Below, in pieces: positions 13,101 through 63,870 of a stretch of 64,000 nt of DNA. Within the stretch, counting starts at the first letter, position 1, and the number at the start of each line of letters is the position of its first letter. Below the pieces are notes generated by a model. The model worked only from the letters and a program-made list of their open reading frames with translations. It searched no databases and was not told where the DNA came from. Made by a program: the position numbers and the translations under genes. The stretch is taken from the NCBI GenBank assembly GCA_963556255.1, contig OY744606.1, positions 67,001 to 131,000 on the forward strand, written 5' to 3'. Source of the stretch: Allolobophora icterica (lineage: Eukaryota; Annelida; Clitellata; Crassiclitellata; Lumbricidae).

Positions 13101-13683
13101 ACGAAGGTTAAAATTATCATGCATTGTGTGAAATTGAGAATTTGTTGGCATTTGAGATGTAAGGTTTGCCATTGATGTCTTTGTTCGTCAGCTGAAATAT
13201 TTGTCAAACTTTTAATGAACCTCCGACAACCAAAGGTTGAAAGAGGCATTTTGTAAAGAAACAATTATAGAACTTTGCTTATTAACTTTTGACTTTTGCA
13301 GAGAATGTTTTAATTCTTTGTATTTGGAGCATTTATGATAAATAAGTTATGTACTAGAAAACGTGTATTTTCTTTGGTTTCAGAGCATTTTGAATAAATT
13401 AATGAATATGGCATTCTGATTAACGTAAGGATATAAAATGTTCTAGGGTTTCAGAGTAGCTACGTGATAAATCAGTGAGAATGTTGTCTTTGAGAATGTT
13501 TACTTTTCTTGTGTTTTAAAGCAAATGTAATAAATGAACTATTCTAGAAACTTAATTAACTTCTGACTTAACTAGAGAATTTAAATTTCTGTGGCAATTA
13601 AGTACTTAATGAGAGAATGTTTTTTCTGTGGTTTTCAGAGTTGGAGCCACGCAACTCCGACCGTGGCACAGGCCGGACCTTGA
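436..13683 (+). CDS. ANKHD1: Mask/ANKHD1/ANKRD17-like protein, C-terminal part (5' partial, 8 exons)
   Basis: Joined exons are 436-740, 4215-4667, 8104-8233, 8800-8922, 9769-9915, 10374-11626, 12410-12732 and 13639-13683. Every junction has GT/AG ends and matching phase, giving about 926 codons of the C-terminal part. The identification rests on the KH domain in exons 5-6: it starts VKRVVVPSSVVSHILG, carries the GxxG loop as GSNG, continues AICQVTRAHIELEK and ends GTLEQMQAASNMISTLMKD. This is the arrangement known from ANKHD1/ANKRD17/Drosophila Mask, large cytoplasmic ankyrin-KH scaffolds involved in Hippo and receptor tyrosine kinase signalling. The rest is serine-, proline- and lysine-rich and probably disordered. 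A PAM2-like LNPNAPDFVF motif lies in exon 6. The ankyrin repeats and the start codon must lie left of the window. The gene is convergent with the FSTL-like gene on the other strand. The family call is firm on the KH domain; the first two exons are supported only by open frame, phase and splice signals. Confidence 0.78.
1560..2075 (+). mobile_element. CR1/L2-like LINE, C-terminal and 3' tail fragment
   Basis: Reverse-transcriptase C-terminus in two frames: RVLRAAARLIGRILRFGH then VLHWLPIPQNIAYRVSALVW in one, and RRDFSIAGPAIWNGLCVALR in another. So there is at least one frameshift. It is followed by the tail word gaggcgctatataaattc and a gaatgaatg end. Intronic relic. Confidence 0.75.
2300..3200 (-). 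pseudogene. Decayed transposon-like ORF of unidentified family
   Basis: Two frames in series on the - strand. The upstream one (3192-2677) has FHQFKNKNPDITGFSKFAEI followed by RPKEC and later HVVCVCTIQQNTKLM. The downstream one (2582-2307) has EGEVKVTFLHPHGP. I recall related FSKF-x-RPK-x-C plus VCxCxIHQN proteins as multicopy, mobile-element-associated sequences in invertebrates, but cannot name the superfamily. Between the two frames the coding sequence is broken. Confidence 0.45.
3900..4060 (+). repeat. Degenerate tatggatgtgtgtct tandem repeat
   Basis: Repeated words of the form tctatggatgtgtgtctctatg in a T/G-rich stretch just before the exon at 4215. Confidence 0.6.
4215..4667 (+). CDS. 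ANKHD1: Mask-like gene, exon 2 in window (charged linker)
   Basis: The acceptor is ttcttctgaag and the donor is CAG|GTAGCT; phase 1 on both sides fits the neighbouring exons. About 151 residues, rich in Lys, Glu and Ser, with basic clusters such as KSKQIENRKHSKRK and a closing KKKSVWPGGYMSTSG. Lys-rich linkers are usual between the ankyrin blocks and the KH domain in this family. No catalytic or folded domain is visible. Confidence 0.7.
4780..5150 (+). repeat. Dispersed-repeat fragment next to the LINE at 5160
   Basis: A GC-richer block (caggggaaggcaatggcaaa, then cgccgatggtcgcggatgga) unlike its AT-rich surroundings. It resembles the 3' end of a LINE but has no coding frame, so the family is left open. 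Confidence 0.35.
5155..6425 (-). mobile_element. CR1/L2-like LINE, 5'-truncated, reverse transcriptase to tail
   Basis: The longest LINE piece here. On the - strand: RT motif A region (LLALYDVSTAFDSVDHDILL), motif B after a frameshift (PPQGSVLGPLLYILF), motif C as SYADDLQSY, thumb (DLGVILDQELSFSKHIHEL), and the conserved C-terminus ending WVGSATE. The tail has gaaggggcgctatagaagtt and a tagatagatagat end. At least two frame changes make it inactive. Confidence 0.85.
7015..7450. mobile_element. Possible hAT-type MITE
   Basis: Ends CAGGGATTGA and, inverted, CAGGGTTTGAA, in an intron. The flanking octamers tcgatgtg and taacgttg agree at only about five of eight bases, so the case is weak. The surrounding 6690-7910 is rich in gtttcagtttctattt words that may be subterminal repeats of a larger element. 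Confidence 0.3.
8104..8233 (+). CDS. ANKHD1: Mask-like gene, exon 3 in window
   Basis: The acceptor is attgtag and the donor is the consensus CT|GTAAGTG. It enters in phase 1 and leaves in phase 2, matching exons 2 and 4. It encodes a linker starting GVAELDTFEITSIRNQ. It is too short to appear as a long open frame and was placed by splice signals and phase. Confidence 0.68.
8800..8922 (+). CDS. ANKHD1: Mask-like gene, exon 4 in window (just before the KH domain)
   Basis: The acceptor is ctgcaattag and the donor is AA|GTGAGT. It encodes a Ser-rich linker ending RDVAEKWIQVNRK, which runs straight into the first KH strand in the next exon. Phases 2 and 2 fit. Confidence 0.72.
9173..9311 (+). 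repeat. 15-bp minisatellite (cccaaccagcagata)n
   Basis: About nine near-perfect units in an intron of the Mask-like gene. A period divisible by three makes it read as GICWL repeats on the - strand; that is not a gene. Confidence 0.95.
9395..9590 (-). repeat. tRNA-derived SINE, family A
   Basis: Contains the family core ggtttgctcaaggtccctaa and the tRNA-like half, inverted, with aaccaatcggctaccatgcc. Copies recur across the window. Confidence 0.65.
9769..9915 (+). CDS. ANKHD1: Mask-like gene, exon 5 in window (KH domain core)
   Basis: The acceptor is gtcgacag and the donor is CTGAG|GTCAG. The exon holds most of the type-I KH domain: first strand RVVVPSSVV, RNA-contacting GxxG loop GSNG, helix LEAICQVTRAHIELEK, then the strand ETIFVLR. 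KH domains bind single-stranded RNA or DNA through this loop. The closest family I know is ANKHD1/ANKRD17/Mask. Confidence 0.85.
10065..10149. repeat. TA/TG microsatellite
   Basis: atgtatgtatgt followed by gtgtgtgtatatatat to 10149, in an intron. Confidence 0.95.
10374..11626 (+). CDS. ANKHD1: Mask-like gene, exon 6 in window (KH end and long tail, PAM2-like motif)
   Basis: The acceptor is gtctgtgtag and the donor is CCAG|GTATGA, 1253 bp. The first 19 codons (GTLEQMQAASNMISTLMKD) complete the KH domain. The following about 400 residues are low-complexity and rich in Ser, Pro and Gly. Recognisable pieces are an acidic/Ser patch DYPDSIQSSASERSD, a block LIGEYSLFEHGLGQPLEKLL that looks like a short helix, and the PAM2-like FSNLNPNAPDFVF at 11248-11286. 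PAM2 motifs bind the MLLE domain of cytoplasmic poly(A)-binding protein; that this one does so is inference. Confidence 0.82.
12410..12732 (+). CDS. ANKHD1: Mask-like gene, exon 7 in window (Tyr/Pro/Gln-rich tail)
   Basis: The acceptor is ctttggcag and the donor is CAG|GTAGGT; it enters in phase 1 and leaves in phase 0. It encodes a Pro/Tyr/Ser-rich stretch with PPFSPITSSPYNCAFYQQQN near the end. No domain is visible; it is a disordered C-terminal tail. Confidence 0.72.
13639..13683 (+). CDS. ANKHD1: Mask-like gene, last coding exon (14 codons and stop)
   Basis: The acceptor is gtggttttcag, phase 0, encoding SWSHATPTVAQAGP and then TGA. Two upstream sites with the same ttcag|ag form, at 13383 and 13454, would also accept in phase 0 and give other short C-termini. 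I chose this one because it has the best pyrimidine tract, but the choice is uncertain. Confidence 0.55.
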   Translation, partial: SWSHATPTVAQAGP

Positions 13684-14109
13684 ATTTGTGATGTTTTCTT
13701 GAAGGCAGCGCAAACCAACCGCCCAACTGTCGTCGTTTCTCTGTTTCGTTTTCTGTGCCATTTGTAATTAGGAATATTATTTATTTTCTGTTATTTCCTT
13801 AACTTTATTCACACAATGCTTTCTGGTGACCGGAGTTTTTCTTCTGCTGACTGACAAAGCAAGAAACTGTTTTCTGGATCTGCTGGCAACGTTTATTTAT
13901 GTTTAATGTTGATGCCATTTGTAAGAACTCTCACTCTGTGTTTTAATTAATCTGATAAGTTAATGCTGTCCATAGCTTTGGAGGAACCAAATACATTTTA
14001 CAAACCATTGCAACATTTCGTGATGTTTGGCCTACCTCAGTATAGTCACAGAAAACACTCTGGTGCATTACATCGGCAAAATTGAAATTTCTGGGTTGTG
14101 CTGTATTTC

Positions 14110-14350
14110 CTTTGTAGATTATGGTAAAGGTAAATTGTTAATAGGCTCCATTTCCTTTGCGTATTTAAAGGTAAATTTTATTAGGCTCCTTTTCCTTTGA
14201 ATATTACAGTAAGGGTTAATTGTTATTTGGCTCAATTTCCTTTGCATATTAAAGGTAAATTGGTTTTAGGCTCATTATCCAGTTTCCTACACATATTAAA
14301 TTAAATTTAGATTTTATAAGCTCTGTTTTTTTAATATTAAAGGTAGCTTG
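14110..14350 (+). repeat. Degenerate tandem repeat in the 3' UTR
   Basis: Four or five diverged units sharing ttaaaggtaaattgtt and aggctcatttcctttg words, with a period near 60 bp. Confidence 0.6.
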
Positions 14351-15566
14351 TTGTTAGGTTTTACGGTTGTTTGTTCTGATAGGATTTTTCCCACCAACTT
14401 TTATCTCGACTAGGTTTGCTCTGTGTAATACTGAGGTGACGTTGGAGTGCCTTTGACAAGTTCAGAGTCGATCTAAATTCTGGCTTTAAATTAAACTTTT
14501 GCTCATTTCATTGTTTGCAGCAAGTTAAGGCTCAACTGTCAACCTCTGCCATATAATAAGGTTGTGCATGATGAGGTCATTTTGTAAAGATGAACTATTT
14601 TTGGGTCCATATCTCGACAGTGTTGTATCAGAATTCGTGTTAAAATAGAAGTACGTTCGAACAAGTGTCTGGTGTAATAATAATCGAATATAAATCAGAG
14701 AACTTGCATAGCACCAGTGTAATAACGCCCAAAGCATCATCGGCATGTAGTGCACATGTATTCTGTAGGTTGTTTATGGTAGCAATCGGCAACGTGCTAG
14801 CTGACGAGTCCTTCACACACTGTTGCTGGTGCCACCGATTGATGCACGACCATTAGATAGTGACCACTGACCACTATATAAATAAGCAATGAAATAAGAA
14901 CTGAATGAATGTTAGTTACATGTTGTCATTCCACTGGTGAGTGACGGCGAAGTGCTAATGTCTAGAGTTTCACTGTTGTAGTGCTCCATAAATGTTTCTA
15001 CAACTGAAATCTCTGCTAATTAAAATAAAAACACCGATTTAACCTTAAATTCACTGCAAAACCGCAAGACTAATTGCTGTCTAAAAAATAAATAATGGGA
15101 TAGTCATTTGAAGCAGCCAGTATTTGACTAGAAATACAGCTTTTGTGGCTATTAAAAACGATGTAGGAAAGTGGATAGAAAGGCTTTATTAGTTTAATTG
15201 CACACAGTATTATTATGCATATGTGGGATATTTATTTTCTTTTTTTTAGCAATTTACATAAAACTGTCCGAATTTTTTGTCTCTGTGCATATTTTATGGC
15301 CTTGCAGACATTTCTGCACTGACGTGTGTAGGAGTTTCGTCAGTCACATTCGAGCGTTATGTAGAGGTATTGTGTATATGCCCTCCAGGGTTGGCTGATA
15401 TGCAAGTGAACAGTAAAGGTAGAAGGCAGTTTTATTTCGTCTGAATTTATGTAAGTTGTAGTGTTCCAAAATTTGTTGCTAGATGGAGCCACATCGGTAT
15501 TTTGTATTTGGGTTATTTGCAGACTTTGTGATCCAGAGCGCTTTTCTGCCTTAGATTTCTTGACCA

Positions 15567-15572
15567 AATAAA
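15567..15572 (+). promoter_or_regulatory. Candidate poly(A) signal of the Mask-like gene
   Basis: AATAAA followed 20-30 bases later by a T- and GT-rich stretch (ttttgtggttgtg), the usual arrangement. Other AATAAA copies occur earlier in the UTR, so alternative ends are possible. Confidence 0.35.
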
Positions 15573-16187
15573 TCTGTATTTGCACTTTTTGTGGTTGTGA
15601 ACACTGATCGGTAAGTTGTTGTCTGGATACGAATAATGAAGCTCATTTTCTAAGCTGTCATAACCGTTTGCTTCACCAAACCTTGTGTAATGTAATGTAA
15701 AATTCAGATGATTGGTAGGCTTACAGGCGACAGTTATACCGTGGTATGTGTCTGTAGCAACAAGCTAATGATCAATAATAATTTCGAGTAATTTCAATAA
15801 TAGTAACTTGTATAATGCTGCTGTACTGTTGTTGATAAGCAAAATAGGTGCAAAATTCCTGGTTCGAGGTTGGTCAAACGATAATGGGGGAATTCGAGAA
15901 GACAAGGAAGCAGCTGAAAAGGTGGTCTTAAAGGAGGCGATCGTGTATAATTGTGAACTTCTGGGATGGGGGTGGGGTTATGCCACATCATGCGGGCATC
16001 CGGGAGGGAGGAGTCCTCAGTACGTCATTTTTACAAACATCCTAATGGACGTCCTCTGACTAATTCCAGAAGACGTCTGAAAGCAGCTGGCTACAGTAAT
16101 TGCGAATTGAAAGAAAATCTTGGTCAAGCTGTTATTATTTATCAGTTGATAACTAGAGAAGAATTACGAAGCCAATACGTCCTTTAC

Positions 16188-17065
16188 CAGTTTTGTTGTC
16201 AAGACCTTAAACCTCAAGACCAAGACCCCAAAAAATCAGTCGTATCCAGACTTCTATTCCTTACTAAAAAATTGTCCAGTCGGACTACTCGTTATTTTAA
16301 TGAAAACATGAGTTTTTGTTTTTTTCAAGCAAAACAACTCTAAATGGAGACTGCAGAGAATTCCGAGTTCGTATTTACAAAAGTCCTTCATGCGAAATGT
16401 TATTCCAAATGCCTGTTGAATTTTATAAAAACCAATTTGCTCAGAATTTTCTGACCAAGACGTGACCTGTGGGGCCTCATAAAAATTCTGCCATGTGAAA
16501 AAACACGATCTACAAGTGCTGAAATCGCTAGCACACAAAGCAGCTTTTCAAGAACCGGATGTAAATGTACAAATTAATCATGAGTCTGTTTTGAAATCAT
16601 TCCATGTTAAATAACCGGAAGTCAAAATAATTGTCCAAAACAACCGTGAAGCCTCATTCACACCATGTAAATACTAAAGCAATAACTGTATGAGTGATTA
16701 TTGGATAAATTTTTAAAATTCTTGCCGTTTGTTAAAATTAATGACTGTTCATATTGACAAAAGTCTTGGTCCAAAACAACAGTGAAGCCTCATTCACACC
16801 ATGTAAATACTAAAGCAATAACTGTATGAGTAATTATTGGATAAATTTTTAAAATTCTTGCCGTTTGTTAAAATTAATGACTGTTCATATTGACAAAAGT
16901 CTTGGTCTTGGAAAACCAAGACCAAGACCTTGAACCTCAAGACCAAGACCAAGACCTTGAACCTCAAGACCAAGACCTTTGGTCTCAAGACCAAGACCAA
17001 GACTTTTAAAAACGAACTCGAGTGCACTCGAGACCAAGACCTTGGTCTCGAGGACAACAAGACTG
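16188..17065 (-). mobile_element. hAT transposon relic with transposase C-terminus
   Basis: Inverted ends CAGTTTTGTTGTC and, on the other side, CAGTCTTGTTGTC. Flanking octamers tcctttac and tcattcac agree at 6 of 8. On the - strand, 16555-16400 encodes the hAT dimerisation domain: FSHGRIFMRPHRSRLGQKIL then SKLVFIKFN, and a stop. Subterminal zones are packed with accaagacc / ggtcttggt words. A 136-bp tandem duplication lies at 16633-16904. The element is an internally deleted, dead copy. Confidence 0.75.
16633..16904. repeat. 136-bp tandem duplication inside the hAT relic
   Basis: The segment starting gtccaaaacaac at 16633 recurs at 16769 with few changes. The two copies are adjacent. Confidence 0.9.
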
Positions 17066-18577
17066 TCATTCACCATTGCTGAACTCTGTACATCAGTGAT
17101 TTACGCAAAACACCGTGAAGCCTTGTTACAGCACAGACTGTTGGATTGCAATCCTAGTCTTCACTCGGCATAATTATCAAACAAGTTCAAATTACATATA
17201 ATAAAAACCACTTTGGGGTTTGTATTATATATATTATTCTCATCAGTTAACACAACATAATTCAGATGATGCTCGAGTTTTTAACAATATCCAAGTTTAA
17301 TTTATATGGCGCCTCACGCTGATATCTTCTTGGCAATGCTCTTGGCCCAGATTTCATGCTCTTTATTTACAGACCATGCCAGCCAGATATTTAAATCTCT
17401 GAAATAGGCCACCATCAGTATGCAAACCACACTGCATGCAAACAGGTGCATGGGATGTATGCTGTAACCAATGTAGCTGACTGAGCCAGTAATTGGTTAG
17501 TGTCCGTAGCCAAGATAACATGCAGAAGTCGATTACAGGTCAATAAATCAACCAATTTAACCCTTTAACGACGACAGGGATTAGTTTTCCATACATTTTA
17601 GTGCATGCTCGTCATTAAAAAATTGTTAACTTGAGACGGAAAGGCAGGGAGGCGGACAGGCAGGAAGTGTATCTTGGCCCCTCAGTAATTCAGAAGTTTA
17701 CACCACTGATTGCTTAACGCATGTCGAAAGTTGCATCTACAAAAATCATTCCTTTTAACACGTTAAATCTCGCCAAGAATGTCGTTGAACTGCAATCAGT
17801 TCAGTATAGTACTGCTTTCTAATGAGCTCCATTTGTTCAAAATCTCTCCTATCGCATAAAATCCATCATGTGTTCAAGCCCAGTTGCTTCAAATAATCTC
17901 CATCATAACTACTATTCGGCTTTACAAATTAATCTCGTGTGTAGTTTGAGTATTTGAACCGTCAGCAGCAGAACCTCGTATATCAGACCCCATCAGATAA
18001 TCCCCATGGTAATATCAGAACTGGCCTCACTCCAATATAACATCCATCAAAATTTCAATAACTGGCTATCTCAGGCGACGCCATCAAATTGCAACAAGTA
18101 ATCTCAATGTCTGTGACTCACTGTAATCACCAAATACCAGCATGGCTCTGCTACACATGTCTAGAGTTTGTGTATCATAATGAAGCTTCCTATTAGGAAA
18201 GTCTATCGTATCAGAATACATAACGAACTACTGCAAAAGAGAAAGTCCCTCTGTTCCAGAAAGGAAATATGCTGACTAGTTTCGACTTTAGAAAAAAAAG
18301 AACTGTTTTGCAAAGATACACTTTTAGCAAGAAAGTCACAGCAACATCACATATCAAGCTCACAAAGCACGTGAAAAATGGACAATTACAACAACTAAAA
18401 TACAGGGACATTGAACATCTACCCAAAAGACAACAGAATGGCAAAGAAACAACCATACAGCACGTGCAAGCTAAGACAAGCGACAAAGGCAGGTGAAATT
18501 AATGCATTGACATGACCCACATACAGGTTGACCTCGCTACGGCCCAATTTGGGTCGCGAGCGAGTCGTTTGACCGAT
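17066..18577. other. Convergent intergenic / FSTL 3' UTR stretch
   Basis: AT-rich sequence between the hAT relic and the FSTL stop. A 91-codon frame at 18486-18211 on the - strand (Cys/Leu/Phe-rich) has no family resemblance and lies where the 3' UTR is expected. I see no RNA gene. Confidence 0.35.
17371..17376 (-). promoter_or_regulatory. Candidate poly(A) signal of the FSTL-like gene
   Basis: TTTATT on the + strand, i.e. AATAAA on the - strand, about 1.2 kb after the FSTL stop. It is one of several possible signals in AT-rich sequence. Confidence 0.25.
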
Positions 18578-60210
<41,633 letters not shown>

Positions 60211-60990
60211 CGTGACTCGAATGACTGTCGATCAGTTGAGCGCTGACTCACTCACTGACCGCCGCAGACGCCTCAACGCCAATCTTACGGACGATGCGTC
60301 TAAAAATCTTCGCTATTTGTTGTATATGTGTAGAACATACAAAATTGACAAAGCAGACAATTTAAATGTGGCTTCAGCACCAGGATGATAAAATATCTGC
60401 AAGTGTAGTAAAAGAAAAACACACTTCTAGTTGAGACGTTTTCTGCTCAACATGTTGCCACCGCAAACGCCGATAGCATCCAAGCATGGAAGCAGGTATA
60501 TTGCACAGGGTCTGATAAGGTCATAATCGATCTTCAATGTAATTCTCATTTAAGCATTTCTCTGGCACAGCTAACTTACTTTACGGAGTGCGAGTTATGT
60601 TTTTACTCAAACAAGATTTGCAACAAAGAGTATCGATCAGAAGAACTAATGGCAGCAAATTCTAGCTCATAGCATCAATTTATACGTTTTCACACCTCAC
60701 GTACATAAACTCGACCTACTATTGTGATTCAGTATTAATTCGTCGGTTTAGTAGTGTATATTTTTCAAAATATAATTAAATGGCTTAGTTCAACGCAGTT
60801 GGTAGCCTATATTAACCTTTCAGTTAGTTCATGTAGGCCCTAGGCCTATATCAAATGCTTTCAACTTCATTTATGACTTTCTCGTGTGATACTGCGTAAA
60901 TGATACGAAAATATTAAATTTGCCCAGTTAGTTTTGGCTTTATCTGGTAGAATGGACCCTTTGGATCTTTACCTGGACCGATATTTCACC
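60211..60990 (-). other. Upstream region of the FSTL-like gene
   Basis: Presumed 5' UTR and promoter. No TATA box or other element is convincing by eye. A GC-richer patch at 60240-60300 could be 5' UTR. Confidence 0.3.
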
Positions 60991-60996
60991 CACCCA

Positions 60997-61108
60997 CAGT
61001 GGCGGCGATCTTGTCTGAGAGGTGGGGGGGGACAAAGCCGGCCACGATCTCGTCGACGACCGTTTTTTGGAAAATCTTGTCCCCCCCCCCCCTAGATCGC
61101 CGCCCATG
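60997..61108. mobile_element. 112-bp hAT MITE, short relative of 48319-49047
   Basis: Ends CAGTGGCGGCGATC and, inverted, CATGGGCGGCGATC. Duplication cccaccca at 60989-60996 and 61109-61116. The target is itself CCCA-rich, so the match is a little less telling. Confidence 0.82.
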
Positions 61109-61308
61109 CCCACCCACCCCGCCTACACCCACCCCGGGTCTCTTCATTAAAAATATTAGGAATTGAAATAACCGATAAGTTTGGATTCTCTCCTTATATC
61201 CAAAAACTAAGCATACAGGCTAAAAAATCCCTTTACGCTCATCGTATCTTGATTTCTCATGGGCTCCCGGGCCCCATGCAGGCTTCATGATGTAATACGG
61301 GCTACCAC

Positions 61309-61523
61309 CACAGCTGTAGTCGAGGGTATACGCGGGTATACAGCGTATACTCACCTCTAGAGCCCGTATACTCACCTCACAAAATATTTATATTTATTTA
61401 TATTAAAATACTGTAGCGTATACTCACAAAATTCTGTAGCGTGTATACTCACCTCTAATTTATTTCTGAAAACTAGCCGGTAGCGTATATTCACCTCTAA
61501 TTTGACCACTATATACAGCCCTG
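61309..61523. mobile_element. 215-bp hAT MITE with gtatactcacctc repeats
   Basis: Ends CACAGCTGTA and, inverted, CAGGGCTGTA. Perfect 8-bp duplication gctaccac at 61301-61308 and 61524-61531. The inside is made of gcgtatactcacctctaat words. Confidence 0.87.
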
Positions 61524-61584
61524 GCTACCACTGTCAACCGTAGGCCTATGCTGTACTGTTCCCAGGTATGGTTAGGCTTGCCAA

Positions 61585-61835
61585 CAATCAAGCAATCAAT
61601 CAAATTCCTTTATTCAAACATTAAGTTGACACAGACGCAACTTAGACAAATTAGACTATAAAAGACAAATTCTAGGGCCAAAAGTACAGGGTTTTATCAT
61701 TATGCATGAAATTGTCAATAAGCATTCTTATAAAGGATGCGTGAAATGAATTCGTTGCGGTCATCTTTTTGCGGCAGGGAGAAGTCATGAGATCTAGTGT
61801 GAAGAAGCAGGAACTTAATCATTTGGGCGCAATTA
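61585..61835 (-). mobile_element. Jockey-superfamily-like LINE 3' fragment
   Basis: - strand: FLLLHTRSHDFSLPQKDDRN then FISRILYKNAY and stop. 3' tail with aataaaggaatttgattgat and gattgattg. Confidence 0.65.
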
Positions 61836-61839
61836 TCCG

Positions 61840-62222
61840 TAAGTTGGTTCGTCTCGGCTACCTCCCTCCTTCTTTTCCTACTTTTGAGGAACTCTGCAAA
61901 AAAGCTCTTTAAGAACATTCTCAAAAACCCTAGTCACCTCCTCCACGACGGTGGCACGACCTTCTACCTCCTGCTCTAAAGACAGGGTATGATTTGCGTC
62001 CCGATCGTTCTCATAATCTGGTTCTCCCTAGATTTGGCTCCTTACCCGACGAGGTTTCCTGGGTAGGATGCTGTACAGTTAGGCTCTGTTGCTATTATTT
62101 CATTTATGATCTAACGTCATTATTACTGTTAGGCCTATATTTTTCTTTCCTCTTTGTGTAAAATTGTATGTATAGCGCTGTGCGTTTGATAGCGTTTAAT
62201 AAAGAATATACTTACTTACTTA
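61840..62222 (+). mobile_element. Jockey-superfamily-like LINE 3' fragment
   Basis: KLVRLGYLPPSFPTFEELCK, frameshift, FKNILKNPSHLLHDGG, then YDLRPDRSHNLVLPRFGSLP. Tail aataaagaatatacttactt. It is head to head with the - strand fragment beside it. Confidence 0.65.
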
Positions 62223-62225
62223 TTT

Positions 62226-62335
62226 CTACCGATTGTGATTTCATTGAGCGCCTGTGATAAGCTGATTCCCGCGACTACGCTGTTGCGGGAGCTGTATAAA
62301 TTTAGAGATTACGACTACGATTACCTTAAAATATT
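62226..62335 (-). repeat. Dispersed repeat, inverted relative to 62505
   Basis: On +: gcgcctgtgataagctgatt, cccgcgactacgc, then gagctgtataaatttagaga and a cgactacgattac end. Confidence 0.65.
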
Positions 62336-62504
62336 TTTATTGTTTGGCTTTTAAATTTACACCTCTTTTCCAAATCTCGCTCTGATTCATTCAATTTGCC
62401 ACCTTCTCGTCTCCTTCACACATAATTTATATTCCACAGCAAAATTGTATGTCTCCTCTGTGGTTTCTCGGCAACACAACTTCTGTTGCGCCCAAAAAAG
62501 TTGA

Positions 62505-62650
62505 ACACAGCGCCCAAAAAAAGCGAAGTCGCGGGAATCAGCTTATTCACAGGCGCTCAGTCAAAACATAAAAGATAGTCGGTGGTGAAATCGGTTCCAG
62601 GTCAAGATCCAAAGGGATTAATCAAGCAATCTGAACGACCTTTCGCAGAG
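62505..62650 (+). repeat. Dispersed repeat with cagcgcccaaaaaaagcgaa
   Basis: Same family as 38519-38660, including gaaatcggttccaggtcaag. Confidence 0.7.
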
Positions 62651-63441
62651 ACCTGCAGCAAGAGACTCGTTTCCTGCAAGCGCTGTTTCTCTGTCTCATC
62701 GCACTCCCTTCTTGAGCTTCTGGCTCTCGACCGAATTAACATTGCAAATTGGCTTGCACAACGATTTTGACAAGTAACGACCTCTTAACAGTAGCGACCA
62801 CAGCAATAAAATATTTGCGCTATAAAAGTTCTTAGGTACGTTATCTCTAGATAAATGCATCCTTCCTGGTAGTGTTTGATCGCTTCAATTTTCAATTACA
62901 AGGATCGCGGTATATTAGTAAATAACGTATGACAGGTATGTGATTACACTGTATGTGCTGGCAAGCGCCATATGATATGACTGCTTATACCCATCAGACA
63001 CCTACGGGCGCTAAGCCCATGGTTAGTGATTGATTGATTGATACCCATTAGTACCATTACCCGTGGTTATAAATTGAAATGAGGTTATCGCTGTTAACTC
63101 ATTCCCGCCCAAATTGTTTTTCCGAAAATATGTAAATTGCATAGTACTACACACGATAGAACGACAACAGCACTACAAGAATTACAGTTAAGTATCATAA
63201 AATATATATTTTCTAAATCAGAAGACTTCTGGCTGTAAAATATATATCTTATTATGAACAAAAGCTAATTTATATAGCACCCTTGTATTGCTAAATGATG
63301 GTTATTGCATTCTTCGTAGAGCTTGATGATGATTTTCGTTTTATTGATTCACCAGATGACAAACCGCACCGTGGCTTACAGAAAAATGAGTCAATAAGAT
63401 AAGATAAGAAAGAGATGTAACTAAAGTGTTTAGAATGTTAA

Positions 63442-63870
63442 GTTTACATTTGTTGTTGGCTTAGATGGTTTAAATGCTTATATAAAGCCCTTGGTATATA
63501 GTTTTTATCGTCCTTACAGGGCAGTTCAAAACAGTGGGCTCGCGGTCGGAGGGCATATTGGAATTGGGTTAGTGGCGGGAACAGGCGTCGCAAGACATGG
63601 TCTCGATTCCCCTCGATGGCCTTGAGGAGATGGTCCTCCACTGCCCCAACCCGCTTCTCCATTGAGGCACCTCCTTCACATAAATAACCCAGGCGAGCTG
63701 TTTTGGACAGGAGGCGTTCCAGTCGTTGGCGGTCTGCTGCTGTCACGTAACCCCACCATGCTGGGGCTGCATACAGTAGTCGTGATATTGTTGTTGCTTC
63801 AACCACTACGTGCAATGCCTCCCGCGAGAGACCAGTCGCAGTGTCTTTATATCTGTTAGTCTCTGAATTT
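63442..63870 (-). mobile_element. Jockey-superfamily-like LINE, reverse transcriptase C-terminus
   Basis: - strand: ISRLLYAAPAWWGYVTAADR, LERLLSKTARLGYL, HVLRRLFPPLTQFQYALRPR and CKDDKNYIPRALYKHLN. Intact over 123 codons. The tail ends in a tcttatcttatctta repeat. Confidence 0.75.

Larger units (their letters stand above)
13684..15600 (+). other. Probable 3' UTR of the Mask-like gene
   Basis: AT-rich sequence with no credible coding frame. It holds a degenerate tandem block at about 14110-14350 and a SINE-derived stretch at about 14815-14890. A poly(A) signal candidate lies at 15567. The extent is inferred from position, not from transcript data. Confidence 0.4.

Noticed and set aside
18211..18486. 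Cys/Leu/Phe-rich 91-codon frame on the - strand
   Set aside because: Lies just after the FSTL stop, without signal-peptide logic or family resemblance; probably 3' UTR.
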